Source of the DNA: an uncultured Oscillospiraceae bacterium
GTDB lineage: Bacteria; Bacillota; Clostridia; Oscillospirales; Ruminococcaceae
Reading direction: 5' to 3'
Length of the DNA: 55,879 nt
Assembly: GCA_934457235.1 (NCBI GenBank)
Contig: CAKSHT010000002.1
Location: forward strand, 1 to 55,879
Every line of letters starts with the position of its first letter. Position 1 is the stretch's first letter. This document shows, one piece after another, positions 1 through 7,412 of the stretch. The notes beneath the pieces were generated by a model. The model had not been told where the DNA came from. It ran no database searches and saw nothing but the letters and a program-made list of their open reading frames with translations. The translations under genes and the position numbers were made by a program.

Positions 1-1
1 G

Positions 2-547
2 GTTGTAGGAATGCACGGCGGCAGCAACAACGAGTGGATAAACTCCACTGAAGCCGGCGTAAACGTTATCGCTGACAGCGGCGAGACAGCACCGAAGCTC
101 GGCGGCTGCACCGATGAGGAGTACCGCACGCATTTCAGCCTGTGGGCTATCATGAACTCCCCGCTGATGATAGGCTGCGATATCCGTCACATGACCCCCG
201 CCACCAGGGAGATCCTCACCAACAAGGACGTTATCGCTATCAACCAGGATATCGAGTGCCGCGGTCCGTACTGCATAAAGCAGTGGAACAACCCGGACAA
301 CGTATTTTCCCTCGTAAAGCCGCTTGCTAACGGCGATTATGCGATCGGCATGTTCAATTTCGGCGACCGTGCCGGCGAGATGAGCCTCCAGTTCTGGGAT
401 ATCGGTCTGACTACCGCTTCCGGCCGCGGACTTTCCGTTTACGACTGCTGGAAGCATGAGGAACTCGGTACATTTACCGAGCGCTTCTGCACCACCGTTG
501 AGCCTCACGGCTGCGTAGTCCTGCGCGCTAAGGTCGTTAAGGTGTGA
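2..547 (+). CDS. alpha-galactosidase, GH27 family (5' truncated)
   Basis: This is the C-terminal part (about 181 residues) of a glycoside hydrolase family 27 alpha-galactosidase; the start lies outside the window and the frame is open from base 2. The stretch around codons 36-61 (DEEYRTHFSLWAIMNSPLMI, then GCDIR) is the conserved GH27 segment at the end of the catalytic barrel. The last ~90 residues form the usual beta-sandwich. GH27 enzymes remove terminal alpha-galactose, for example side chains of galactomannan. The next genes are a zinc-ribbon protein and a mannanase, which fits galactomannan breakdown. No signal peptide can be judged because the N-terminus is missing. The family call is firm; the exact substrate is inferred. 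Confidence 0.9.
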   Translation, partial: VVGMHGGSNNEWINSTEAGVNVIADSGETAPKLGGCTDEEYRTHFSLWAIMNSPLMIGCDIRHMTPATREILTNKDVIAINQDIECRGPYCIKQWNNPDNVFSLVKPLANGDYAIGMFNFGDRAGEMSLQFWDIGLTTASGRGLSVYDCWKHEELGTFTERFCTTVEPHGCVVLRAKVVKV

Positions 548-750
548 TGGGGAATTATTCTACCTGCAGGAAATGCGGCGCGAAGCTGGGCTCCGATGAT
601 ATCGCGATACATCAGAAGCTGGTTTCCCGGAATGACACGGAATTTTTCTGTATAGACTGCCTGGCGGAATACTATCGGACGACCCGTGAGGTCATTCAGC
701 AGCGCATAGACTACTACAGAAAAAGCGGAAAATGCACATTGTTCAGATGA
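547..750 (+). CDS. small zinc-ribbon-like protein of unknown function
   Basis: A 67-residue protein starting at ATG 547, whose A is also the last base of the preceding TGA (TGATG junction), so translation is probably coupled to the alpha-galactosidase. A GTG at 544 in frame is an alternative start. It has two CxxC knuckles (CRKC near the start, CIDC near residue 37) plus a late Cys, which suggests one bound zinc, followed by a charged helix rich in Arg, Gln and Tyr. No enzyme motif is visible. I do not recognise a named family. It sits between two glycoside hydrolases and 10 bp upstream of the mannanase start. Confidence 0.7.
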   Translation: MGNYSTCRKCGAKLGSDDIAIHQKLVSRNDTEFFCIDCLAEYYRTTREVIQQRIDYYRKSGKCTLFR

Positions 751-760
751 GGAATTTTAA

Positions 761-2167
761 ATGAGAAAGTTTATTTCAATAATGCTGGCTGCGGCTATGG
801 CACTTACGCTCACCGCATGCAATAATTCCAGCACTTCCGGCAGCACGGCGGACAGCGTAAGCTCCGCGGCTGACGGTACCTCCGGCGCGGTTACCGGCGA
901 GGCACAGAATCCCACCAACGGGGAGAGCACAGGATTGCTTTCAAATCCGATAGCGCTGACGGCTGACGGCGATATCGACATGGACGTCGCGCTCGCGTAC
1001 GAAACGGATTTCGACGCGCTCAAGGCTTCCTTTGAAGTGAAGGAAGTTGACGCCACCAAGCCGGTATCCGAGAACGCCCAGAAGAACGAAAAGACCATGG
1101 AGGTGTGGAATTACCTCCGCAGCGTATACGGAAAGCAGGTCATCACCTGCCAGCAGATGATGGACAGCGCCGCATATGAGGATCTGGTGTTCTACAATGC
1201 GACCAACGATCTGACCGCCATGAAGGGATTTGACTTCATTTTCAGCACAGGAAGCTATACCAGCGACGACATGATAGACATGGCTATCGAGTGGTCAAAG
1301 ACTTCCGGCGGACTTTGCGCGTTCACATGGCACTGGAACGTTCCGAAGGATATAGACAATCCCGACGGCGGCTATGCATTCTATACCAATGAGATAACCA
1401 ATTTCGACCAGGTAAAGGCGGTTACTCCCGGAACAAAGGAGTACGAAACCGTTATCCATGATATAGACCTTATCGCCACAAAGATACAGCGTATGGAGAG
1501 CGAGGGCGTGACTATCCTGTTCCGTCCGCTGCACGAGGCGGGCAACGCGTGGTTCTGGTGGGGACTCCAGGGCAGGGACAGTGCTACGAACGAGGTGTTC
1601 CAGAAGCTCTGGTATATGATTTACGACAGGCTTGAGAACTACCACAAGCTGACAAACATCATCTGGGTATGGAACGGTCAGAATCCCCATACCGCTATTC
1701 ACCCGAATTCCTACGATATCGCAGGTATCGACAGATACTACGATAACGAGGACACCTCTGCCGAGGCGATAACCAAGTACTACACCAACTGCTACAGCGA
1801 GCTCCAGGGCTTCGAGAGGTACTGCGCTGAGGTAGCCGGCATTGAGGAAACCGGTAAAATGCTGACTCTCTCCGAGTGCGGATACATGCCGGATCCTGAG
1901 GGAATCAGGGCTAACAACACCATGTGGCTCTACTACATGATCTGGAACGGTGACTTCATCTATGCGCCCGGCGGCGGCGGAAGCCCCCTGCTCGACCTGG
2001 ATGGAACGCCCTCCCCAAACACCAAGCGCCTTACTAACGAGATGATACAGGAATACTTCGGCAACGACCTGTTCGTTACGCTGAGCAAGCTTCCTGAGTT
2101 CAGCTTTGGCGGCCGTGAGATACCCCAGAATATAAAGAATTGGGAGTTCTACAAGAACGGCGGCTGA
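761..2167 (+). CDS. endo-beta-1,4-mannanase, GH26, lipoprotein
   Basis: A 468-residue secreted lipoprotein. Residues 1-20 form a lipoprotein signal peptide with lipobox LTAC and lipidated Cys20, followed by a Ser/Thr/Gly-rich linker to about residue 60. The GH26 barrel runs from about 105 to the end. The acid/base Glu is E259 in RPLHEAGNAWFWWG, and the nucleophile is E372 in LSECGY; WHWNVP near 190 is another GH26 signature. GH26 enzymes mostly cut beta-1,4-mannan chains. The protein should sit outside the cell on the membrane, supplying manno-oligosaccharides. The start has a GAGGAA ribosome site. The neighbouring alpha-galactosidase supports galactomannan as substrate; a few GH26 members act on other beta-glycans. 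Confidence 0.9.
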   Translation: MRKFISIMLAAAMALTLTACNNSSTSGSTADSVSSAADGTSGAVTGEAQNPTNGESTGLLSNPIALTADGDIDMDVALAYETDFDALKASFEVKEVDATKPVSENAQKNEKTMEVWNYLRSVYGKQVITCQQMMDSAAYEDLVFYNATNDLTAMKGFDFIFSTGSYTSDDMIDMAIEWSKTSGGLCAFTWHWNVPKDIDNPDGGYAFYTNEITNFDQVKAVTPGTKEYETVIHDIDLIATKIQRMESEGVTILFRPLHEAGNAWFWWGLQGRDSATNEVFQKLWYMIYDRLENYHKLTNIIWVWNGQNPHTAIHPNSYDIAGIDRYYDNEDTSAEAITKYYTNCYSELQGFERYCAEVAGIEETGKMLTLSECGYMPDPEGIRANNTMWLYYMIWNGDFIYAPGGGGSPLLDLDGTPSPNTKRLTNEMIQEYFGNDLFVTLSKLPEFSFGGREIPQNIKNWEFYKNGG

Positions 2168-2190
2168 TAATTTATTACTAATTACGGCAA

Positions 2191-2220
2191 CGGGCTGCGA
2201 TATTTCGCAGCCCGTTTTTG
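2191..2220 (+). terminator. Rho-independent terminator after mannanase
   Basis: A 10-bp perfect stem (CGGGCTGCGA paired with TCGCAGCCCG) with a 4-base loop, followed by TTTTTGTTTTG. It lies 24 bp after the mannanase stop and separates it from the phosphorylase transcript. Confidence 0.85.
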
Positions 2221-2308
2221 TTTTGTTCAAAATTACTATATTTTGCCCCGGTTTTTCGTGTTTAAAGTAAATTTCCTAAACAAAAAAATATGTTATCGTT
2301 TTCAGCCC

Positions 2309-2337
2309 TTGTAATTCTCCGCAATATATTGTATACT
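2309..2337 (+). promoter_or_regulatory. SigA-type promoter for GH94 phosphorylase
   Basis: TTGTAA (2309-2314), a 17-bp spacer and TATACT (2332-2337). The predicted start leaves a ~115-base leader before the ATG at 2458. The leader ends in an extended AAGGAAGGAAGG ribosome site and holds a weak hairpin (CGAGG/CCTCG near 2405-2422). No known riboswitch is recognised in it. Confidence 0.75.
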
Positions 2338-2457
2338 TACTATTAGCGGCTCTGTGCTTTCCACTGTATGTTATGACTGCGGAGGGCAGCCGGAATATTT
2401 TCTGCGAGGGCGAATGTCCTCGGCTCATCTGAGCAAACAAGGAAGGAAGGTCACTTA

Positions 2458-4932
2458 ATGAAATTCGGTCATTTTGACGACAAAAACCGTGAGTATGTCA
2501 TTACTTCTCCCCGTACACCGTATCCGTGGATAAACTATCTCGGAACACAGGGATTTTTCTCTCTGATATCCAACACCGCCGGCGGCTACAGCTTCTATAA
2601 GGACGCTCGTCTGCGCCGTATCACACGTTATCGCTACAATAACGTCCCCATCGACATGGGCGGCAGATACTTCTACATCAAGGACGGTGACACCATCTGG
2701 AATCCCGGCTGGTCCCCTGTAAAGACCGAGCTTGACAGCTATGAGTGCCGTCACGGTATGGGTTACACCATCATCACTGGTAAGAAGAACGGACTCAAGG
2801 CAGAGGCTACTTTCTTCGTTCCGCAGAACTACGACGGAGAGGTTCAGCAGCTGGTTCTCACCAACGAGAGCGGCTCCGCAAAGACCTTCAAGCTGTGGTC
2901 TTTCGCTGAGTGGTGCCTCTGGGACGCCCAGGACGACTGCACCAACTTCCAGAGAAACTTCTCTACCGGACGTGTTGAGGTCGTTGGTTCGACCATCTAC
3001 CACAAGACCGAGTACCGCGACAGACGCGACCACTTCGCATTCTACACCGTAAACGATACTATCGACGGCTACGATACCGACCGCGATTCTTTCATCGGTC
3101 TGTACAACGGATTCCACAATCCGCAGGCTGTACTGGACGGCAAGGCTACCAACTCCTTTGCCGACGGCTGGTCCCCCATCGCTTCCCACTACAAGGAGAT
3201 CACCCTTGCAGCAGGCGAGAGCAAGACCCTTGTGTTCATTCTCGGATATGTTGAGATGCCTGTCGCTGAGAAGTTCGAGGCTGACGGCAAGACCATCAAC
3301 AAGGTAAAGAGCAACGCAATGATCGAGAAGTACAACACTCCTGAGAAGGTTGCGGCAGGTCTTGCAGAGCTGAGAGAAACATGGGACAAGCTCCTTGGTA
3401 TCCTCAATGTTGACACTCCAGACGACAAGGTGAACCGCATGGTCAACATCTGGAACCAGTACCAGTGCATGGTTACATTCAACCTGTCCCGTTCCGCTTC
3501 CTACTTCGAGAGCGGTATCGGACGCGGTATGGGCTTCCGTGACTCCAACCAGGACGTACTCGGCTTCGTTCACCAGATCCCCGACAGAGCAAGAGAGCGT
3601 ATCATTGACATCGCTTCCACTCAGTTCCCGGACGGCGGCTGCTACCATCAGTACCAGCCGCTCACCAAGAAGGGCAACTCCGATATCGGCGGCGACTTCT
3701 CCGACGATCCGCTGTGGCTCATTCTCTCCGTTTCCGCTTACATAAAGGAAACCGGCGACTGGAGCATTCTTGATGAGATGGTGCCCTATGACAACGATAT
3801 GTCCGTTGCACAGCCCATGCTTGAGCACCTCAAGGTTTCTTTCTATCACATCGTAAACAACCTCGGCCCGCACGGTCTGCCCCTTGCAATGCGCGCAGAC
3901 TGGAACGACTGCATCAACCTCTCCTGCTACTCCGACACTCCCGGTGAGTCTTTCCAGACCTACACCAACCCGAAGTTCAAGGCAGAGGGCGGCTATTCCA
4001 AGGTCGCTGAGTCCGCATTCGTCGGCGCTCTCTTTACATACGCAGGTCCGAACTACGTACAGATACTCAACCACCTCGGCAAGACCGACGAGGCTGCAAA
4101 GGCACAGGCTGAGATCGACAAGATGAAGAAGGCTATGATGGATTCCGCATGGGACGGCGACTGGTTCCTCAGAGCTTACGATGCAGAGGGCAAGAAGATG
4201 GGCTCCAGGGAGTGCGAGGAAGGTCAGATCTTCATCGAGCCGCAGGGCTTCGCTATCATGTCCGACATCGACGCTGAGGCTTCCAGAAAGACCCTCAAGG
4301 CTATCGATGAAAGACTGAATACCCAGTATGGTCTGGTGCTCAACAACCCCGCATTCACCAAGTACTACATTCAGTATGGCGAGATCTCCACATATCCCGG
4401 CGGATACAAGGAGAACGCAGGTATCTTCACACACAACAACGCGTGGATAATCTGCGCGGCTGCATACGCAGGCGAGGGCGACCAGGCGTTCAAGTACTAC
4501 TCTGAGATCGCTCCGGCATTCACAGAGGAGACCTCCGATATCCACAAGACCGAGCCGTATGTTTACGGTCAGATGATCGGCGGTAAGGACGCCGGCGCTG
4601 ATATCGGCAAGCAGGGCGACAACTTCGGTCAGGGCAAGAACAGCTGGCTGACAGGTACCGCTGCATGGAACATGGTAGCTATCTCCCAGTACATTCTGGG
4701 TATCGCAGCTGACTTCGACGGACTGAAGATCGACCCGTCCATTCCTCACGAGTGGGACGGTATGAAGGCTACACGTCAGTTCCGTGGTGCAACCTACGAC
4801 ATCACCGTAAAGAATCCGAACCACGTTTGCAAGGGCGTCAAGAGCATGACCGTTGACGGCAAGTCTGTCGAGGGCAATGTTATCCCTGTAATGGACGGCG
4901 GCGAGCACACAGTTGAGGTAGTTCTCGGCTGA
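2458..4932 (+). CDS. cellobiose phosphorylase-type GH94 enzyme
   Basis: An 824-residue cytoplasmic phosphorylase of glycoside hydrolase family 94, close to cellobiose phosphorylases in length and in its opening residues (MKFGHFDD, then [17 protein letters not shown]). The catalytic region carries ADWNDC, with W482 and general acid D484 matching the Trp/Asp pair of characterised cellobiose phosphorylases. These enzymes split cellobiose with phosphate into glucose 1-phosphate and glucose, saving ATP; glucose 1-phosphate can feed the glycogen genes further right. There is no signal peptide. It is transcribed alone, between a strong promoter and a terminator. Other GH94 specificities (cellodextrin, beta-1,3 linkages) cannot be fully excluded, but the sequence is most like cellobiose phosphorylase. 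Confidence 0.9.
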   Translation: MKFGHFDDKNREYVITSPRTPYPWINYLGTQGFFSLISNTAGGYSFYKDARLRRITRYRYNNVPIDMGGRYFYIKDGDTIWNPGWSPVKTELDSYECRHGMGYTIITGKKNGLKAEATFFVPQNYDGEVQQLVLTNESGSAKTFKLWSFAEWCLWDAQDDCTNFQRNFSTGRVEVVGSTIYHKTEYRDRRDHFAFYTVNDTIDGYDTDRDSFIGLYNGFHNPQAVLDGKATNSFADGWSPIASHYKEITLAAGESKTLVFILGYVEMPVAEKFEADGKTINKVKSNAMIEKYNTPEKVAAGLAELRETWDKLLGILNVDTPDDKVNRMVNIWNQYQCMVTFNLSRSASYFESGIGRGMGFRDSNQDVLGFVHQIPDRARERIIDIASTQFPDGGCYHQYQPLTKKGNSDIGGDFSDDPLWLILSVSAYIKETGDWSILDEMVPYDNDMSVAQPMLEHLKVSFYHIVNNLGPHGLPLAMRADWNDCINLSCYSDTPGESFQTYTNPKFKAEGGYSKVAESAFVGALFTYAGPNYVQILNHLGKTDEAAKAQAEIDKMKKAMMDSAWDGDWFLRAYDAEGKKMGSRECEEGQIFIEPQGFAIMSDIDAEASRKTLKAIDERLNTQYGLVLNNPAFTKYYIQYGEISTYPGGYKENAGIFTHNNAWIICAAAYAGEGDQAFKYYSEIAPAFTEETSDIHKTEPYVYGQMIGGKDAGADIGKQGDNFGQGKNSWLTGTAAWNMVAISQYILGIAADFDGLKIDPSIPHEWDGMKATRQFRGATYDITVKNPNHVCKGVKSMTVDGKSVEGNVIPVMDGGEHTVEVVLG

Positions 4933-4968
4933 TAGCTGCTGGCGTAATTCAGTGAAATTGTAAAAACA

Positions 4969-5000
4969 GGCGCCGGAGGAGAGTTCCCCCGGCGCTTTCT
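4969..5000 (+). terminator. terminator after GH94 gene
   Basis: A GC-rich hairpin: GGCGCCGG at 4969-4976 pairs with CCGGCGC at 4989-4995, with AGGA/TCC extending the stem, followed by TTTCT. The response regulator begins 17 bp later with no clear promoter between, so some read-through is likely. Confidence 0.7.
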
Positions 5001-5016
5001 GTAAAAGAGGTGAGTT

Positions 5017-5682
5017 ATGTTCCGTGGCGTGATACTGCTTGTGGACAGGTTTCCGAGCATGAATGTGCTGATCAGCAGTTACCTTACGGCGTCCGGATTC
5101 GATGTGAGAACCATGCGCTCTCCGGACGAGCTGACGGACAGGCTGCTGTCACAGGCGCACCTTGTGCTGATGGATATAGAAACCGCTGACGATCGGCTGA
5201 GCGACATTATTTCGCGGCTGAATTCCGGGGGAGTCCCGCTGATCATGCTGACGTCGGAGCATGACAATCCCGGCAGGCTGACCGCGCTTGAAATGGGAGC
5301 TGCGGACGTAATGAGCCGTCCGCTGGATATGGCGGAGCTTACGGCGAGGATACGCGCGGCGACATCACGGACTTTGCTGTCCGTGCCGTTTGTGAAGCGT
5401 CCTCCGGTGAGCTTCGGAGAACTTACCGCAGATATAATGGAGTATAGGGTAACTCTGGATGGAGAGCAGATCGACATGCCGCCGAAAGAGGTCGCACTGC
5501 TGTATCTGCTGATGAGTGCTCCTGGGAGGGTATGCACTCGCGCGGAGCTTTCGCGGCAGCTTGGCAGCTCCGGCACCGACCGTACTGTAAATATGCACAT
5601 CAGCCGTCTGAAAAAGCGTATCGGGCTGTATGGCGACAATATTGTGCCAGTACGCGGCGTGGGCTACAAGTTCACGGGGTGA
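5017..5682 (+). CDS. OmpR-type response regulator with atypical receiver
   Basis: A 221-residue protein: an N-terminal receiver (about 1-115) and a C-terminal OmpR/PhoB winged helix (about 125-221) ending in VRGVGYKF. The phosphoacceptor D53 (VLMDIE) and the Thr switch T79 are present. Two conserved positions differ: the acidic pair is reduced to D10 with Arg after it, and the conserved Lys of the KP motif is Arg101 (SRPLD). Phosphorylation may therefore be weak or absent. No histidine kinase gene is adjacent. The gene follows the phosphorylase terminator closely and converges on the NUDIX gene with no bases between the two stop codons. Its target genes are unknown. Confidence 0.85.
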   Translation: MFRGVILLVDRFPSMNVLISSYLTASGFDVRTMRSPDELTDRLLSQAHLVLMDIETADDRLSDIISRLNSGGVPLIMLTSEHDNPGRLTALEMGAADVMSRPLDMAELTARIRAATSRTLLSVPFVKRPPVSFGELTADIMEYRVTLDGEQIDMPPKEVALLYLLMSAPGRVCTRAELSRQLGSSGTDRTVNMHISRLKKRIGLYGDNIVPVRGVGYKFTG

Positions 5683-6147
5683 TCATGTTTCGTTTACAGT
5701 TATGAACCGTAATTCCGGGGCAGGGGAGTTCACGGCTTCGAAAAGGTGCTTCGGGAATACCGGCATGTCCGGCTTTTTCGTGGAGTCCAGCCATACCAGC
5801 CGCTGGTCTGCGCCGTCGCATTGTATCGCAGAATCGTCTATCAGCGAAATGTCGAATGGCTTGATAAGGAACAGAAATTCCAGCTCGTGGTAAGCGATTC
5901 CGTCAAAGCGGAAGAACTTTTCGCTGATGGAATACAGTCGGTCAATCTCGGCGGAAACTCCCGTTTCCTCGCGTATCTCCCGGAGTACCGCAGCTTCCGC
6001 GGTTTCGCCCAGTTTCACGCGTCCCCCTACGACGGTATAGAAATCAACGCGGCTGTCCTTGCCGACAAGCACGCGTTTTCCGTCGGTTATCACGGCACCG
6101 ACGCGCAGGTTGAATTTTCCCTCCGGGGTGTTGAATGTACAGTCCAT
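5683..6147 (-). CDS. NUDIX hydrolase
   Basis: A 154-residue NUDIX protein. The NUDIX box is complete: G42, E48, then R56-E57-I-R-E60-E61-T-G63, giving the metal-binding helix that hydrolyses nucleoside-diphosphate-X compounds. The substrate cannot be read from the sequence. It has its own consensus promoter and an AGGAGG site 6 bases before the ATG. Its stop codon directly abuts that of the convergent response regulator, with no terminator between them. Confidence 0.88.
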   Translation of the reverse strand: MDCTFNTPEGKFNLRVGAVITDGKRVLVGKDSRVDFYTVVGGRVKLGETAEAAVLREIREETGVSAEIDRLYSISEKFFRFDGIAYHELEFLFLIKPFDISLIDDSAIQCDGADQRLVWLDSTKKPDMPVFPKHLFEAVNSPAPELRFITVNET

Positions 6148-6187
6148 GGCTGCCTCCTTTATGACGATATGGTTTGTGTGGGTAACA

Positions 6188-6216
6188 ATTATAACATATC
6201 GCGGGAATTATGTCAA
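6188..6216 (-). promoter_or_regulatory. consensus SigA promoter for NUDIX gene
   Basis: Read on the minus strand: TTGACA (6216-6211), 17-bp spacer, TATAAT (6193-6188). Both hexamers match consensus perfectly. The leader is about 35 bases. Confidence 0.85.
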
Positions 6217-6349
6217 GAAAAATCACCAAAAGGCGTCGGGTAATCAACACTTTTTTGTGAAATTCGCAGAAATGTTGAGCGCTGAAAGAGATGTGCAACA
6301 GTTAAGCAACAAAGTGTCCCTTACGGGTCAAGCTGTCGCGGATTGTCCA

Positions 6350-6378
6350 TTGAAAAAATCCGGCGGCGCGTTTATAAT
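6350..6378 (+). promoter_or_regulatory. SigA promoter of the type II PKS-like operon
   Basis: TTGAAA (6350-6355), 17-bp spacer, TATAAT (6373-6378). It lies 45 bp upstream of the acyltransferase start and is the only clear promoter seen before the whole acyl-chain operon. Confidence 0.8.
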
Positions 6379-6422
6379 AAGTAATAGGTGCTGATTTCGG
6401 TCGGCACGGAAGGGAGCGTGTA

Positions 6423-7118
6423 ATGGAGAAGAAACAGAAAGATCCATTGAATCAGTCCCTTTGGGGAAAATTCTATCAGATGGTGATAACCTGGATAGTC
6501 TACTTCCTGTTCAGACCCAAGGTCGAGTGGGTGGACAAATCAGTGAAGAAACAGCTGAAGGGCAAGCCAGCAGTGTTTGTTTTCAATCACACGCACCATT
6601 TTGACGGAGCGTTCACCGGCGCGGTGCTGGGGCGCTATAAGCCCTACGTACTGGTGAATAAGAACTGGTATGAAAAAAAGGGCGTCGGTACGATGATCGG
6701 CTGGTGCAGGTGCTTTCCGATAGACCTGGGCGGCGCTGACGCAGGCTGGTACTCCACGGCAGAGGAGATAATCCACCGTAACGGTTCCCTGATAATCTTC
6801 CCGGAGGGCGGTATCGCCCGCGAGGGTAAGATCGAGAAATTCAAGCCCGGCGCGGCGCTGGTATGCGCTTCAACCGGAGCGTGCGTAGTCCCGATGGCGA
6901 TTTACGGCGGCTATCACTCGGTGTTCGGCAAACGCCAGAGACTTCTGGTCGGAAAGCCCATCGAGAGCAACTGCCCCGACAACATGCGCCATTCCCAGTA
7001 CGCAAAGCAGCTGATGAAGCAGGCTGAGGACGAAACCAAGCGGCTTTACGGCATTCTGGAGCAGAAATACGGCAAGACGGATACATACACCGAAAGCTAT
7101 GCTCCGGCAGAACAGTAA
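6423..7118 (+). CDS. PlsC-like lysophospholipid/glycerol acyltransferase
   Basis: A 231-residue membrane-associated acyltransferase of the PlsC/LPLAT fold. The catalytic HX4D motif is H56-D61 (NHTHHFD) and the acceptor-binding FPEGG is at 126-130. One hydrophobic helix lies at about 19-31. Housekeeping PlsC adds an acyl chain to lysophosphatidate. Here the gene is first in an operon with a carrier protein, ketosynthase and tailoring enzymes, so it may move the operon's own acyl product from ACP or CoA onto a glycerol-type or other acceptor. That role is inferred; it could also be the ordinary cellular enzyme. Acyltransferases of this type also occur in aryl-polyene clusters. Confidence 0.85.
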   Translation: MEKKQKDPLNQSLWGKFYQMVITWIVYFLFRPKVEWVDKSVKKQLKGKPAVFVFNHTHHFDGAFTGAVLGRYKPYVLVNKNWYEKKGVGTMIGWCRCFPIDLGGADAGWYSTAEEIIHRNGSLIIFPEGGIAREGKIEKFKPGAALVCASTGACVVPMAIYGGYHSVFGKRQRLLVGKPIESNCPDNMRHSQYAKQLMKQAEDETKRLYGILEQKYGKTDTYTESYAPAEQ

Positions 7119-7163
7119 ACGAGCGGAAATTCCGCAGAAATTAAATTCAGAGAGGTATTTACT

Positions 7164-7409
7164 ATGAACACAGAAATCGCAGAAAAGATCAAGAACATGC
7201 TGGTTGAGAACCTTCGTATCCCCGCTGACGAGCTGGAGTACACAAGCGAGCTGTTCGGCGACGATATCGGGCTTGACTCCATCGACTCCATCGAGATCAT
7301 CGCAGGCATTGATAACCTGTTCGGCGTTCAGATGACCGGCGCTGCAAGAGAGAATTTCCAGACTATCGAGACCCTCACCAAGTTCGTTGAGGAGCACATG
7401 GGAGAGTAA
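7164..7409 (+). CDS. acyl carrier protein
   Basis: An 81-residue acidic four-helix carrier protein. Ser39 in GLDSIDSIE is the attachment site for 4'-phosphopantetheine. Its length and fold match AcpP-type proteins. It lies 45 bp after the acyltransferase and 3 bp before the ketosynthase fusion, so it is probably the dedicated carrier of this pathway, activated by the PPTase gene in the same operon. The ribosome site is AGAGAGG. Confidence 0.92.
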   Translation: MNTEIAEKIKNMLVENLRIPADELEYTSELFGDDIGLDSIDSIEIIAGIDNLFGVQMTGAARENFQTIETLTKFVEEHMGE

Positions 7410-7412
7410 TTC

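Noticed and set aside
1295..2230. 311-codon minus-strand frame opposite the mannanase
   Set aside because: It runs through the mannanase and its terminator; no motif or start signal.
2455..4908. Long open frame (817 codons) on the minus strand opposite the GH94 gene
   Set aside because: It mirrors the phosphorylase codon pattern, has no recognisable domain and lacks a ribosome site; it is an antisense shadow of a clear enzyme gene.
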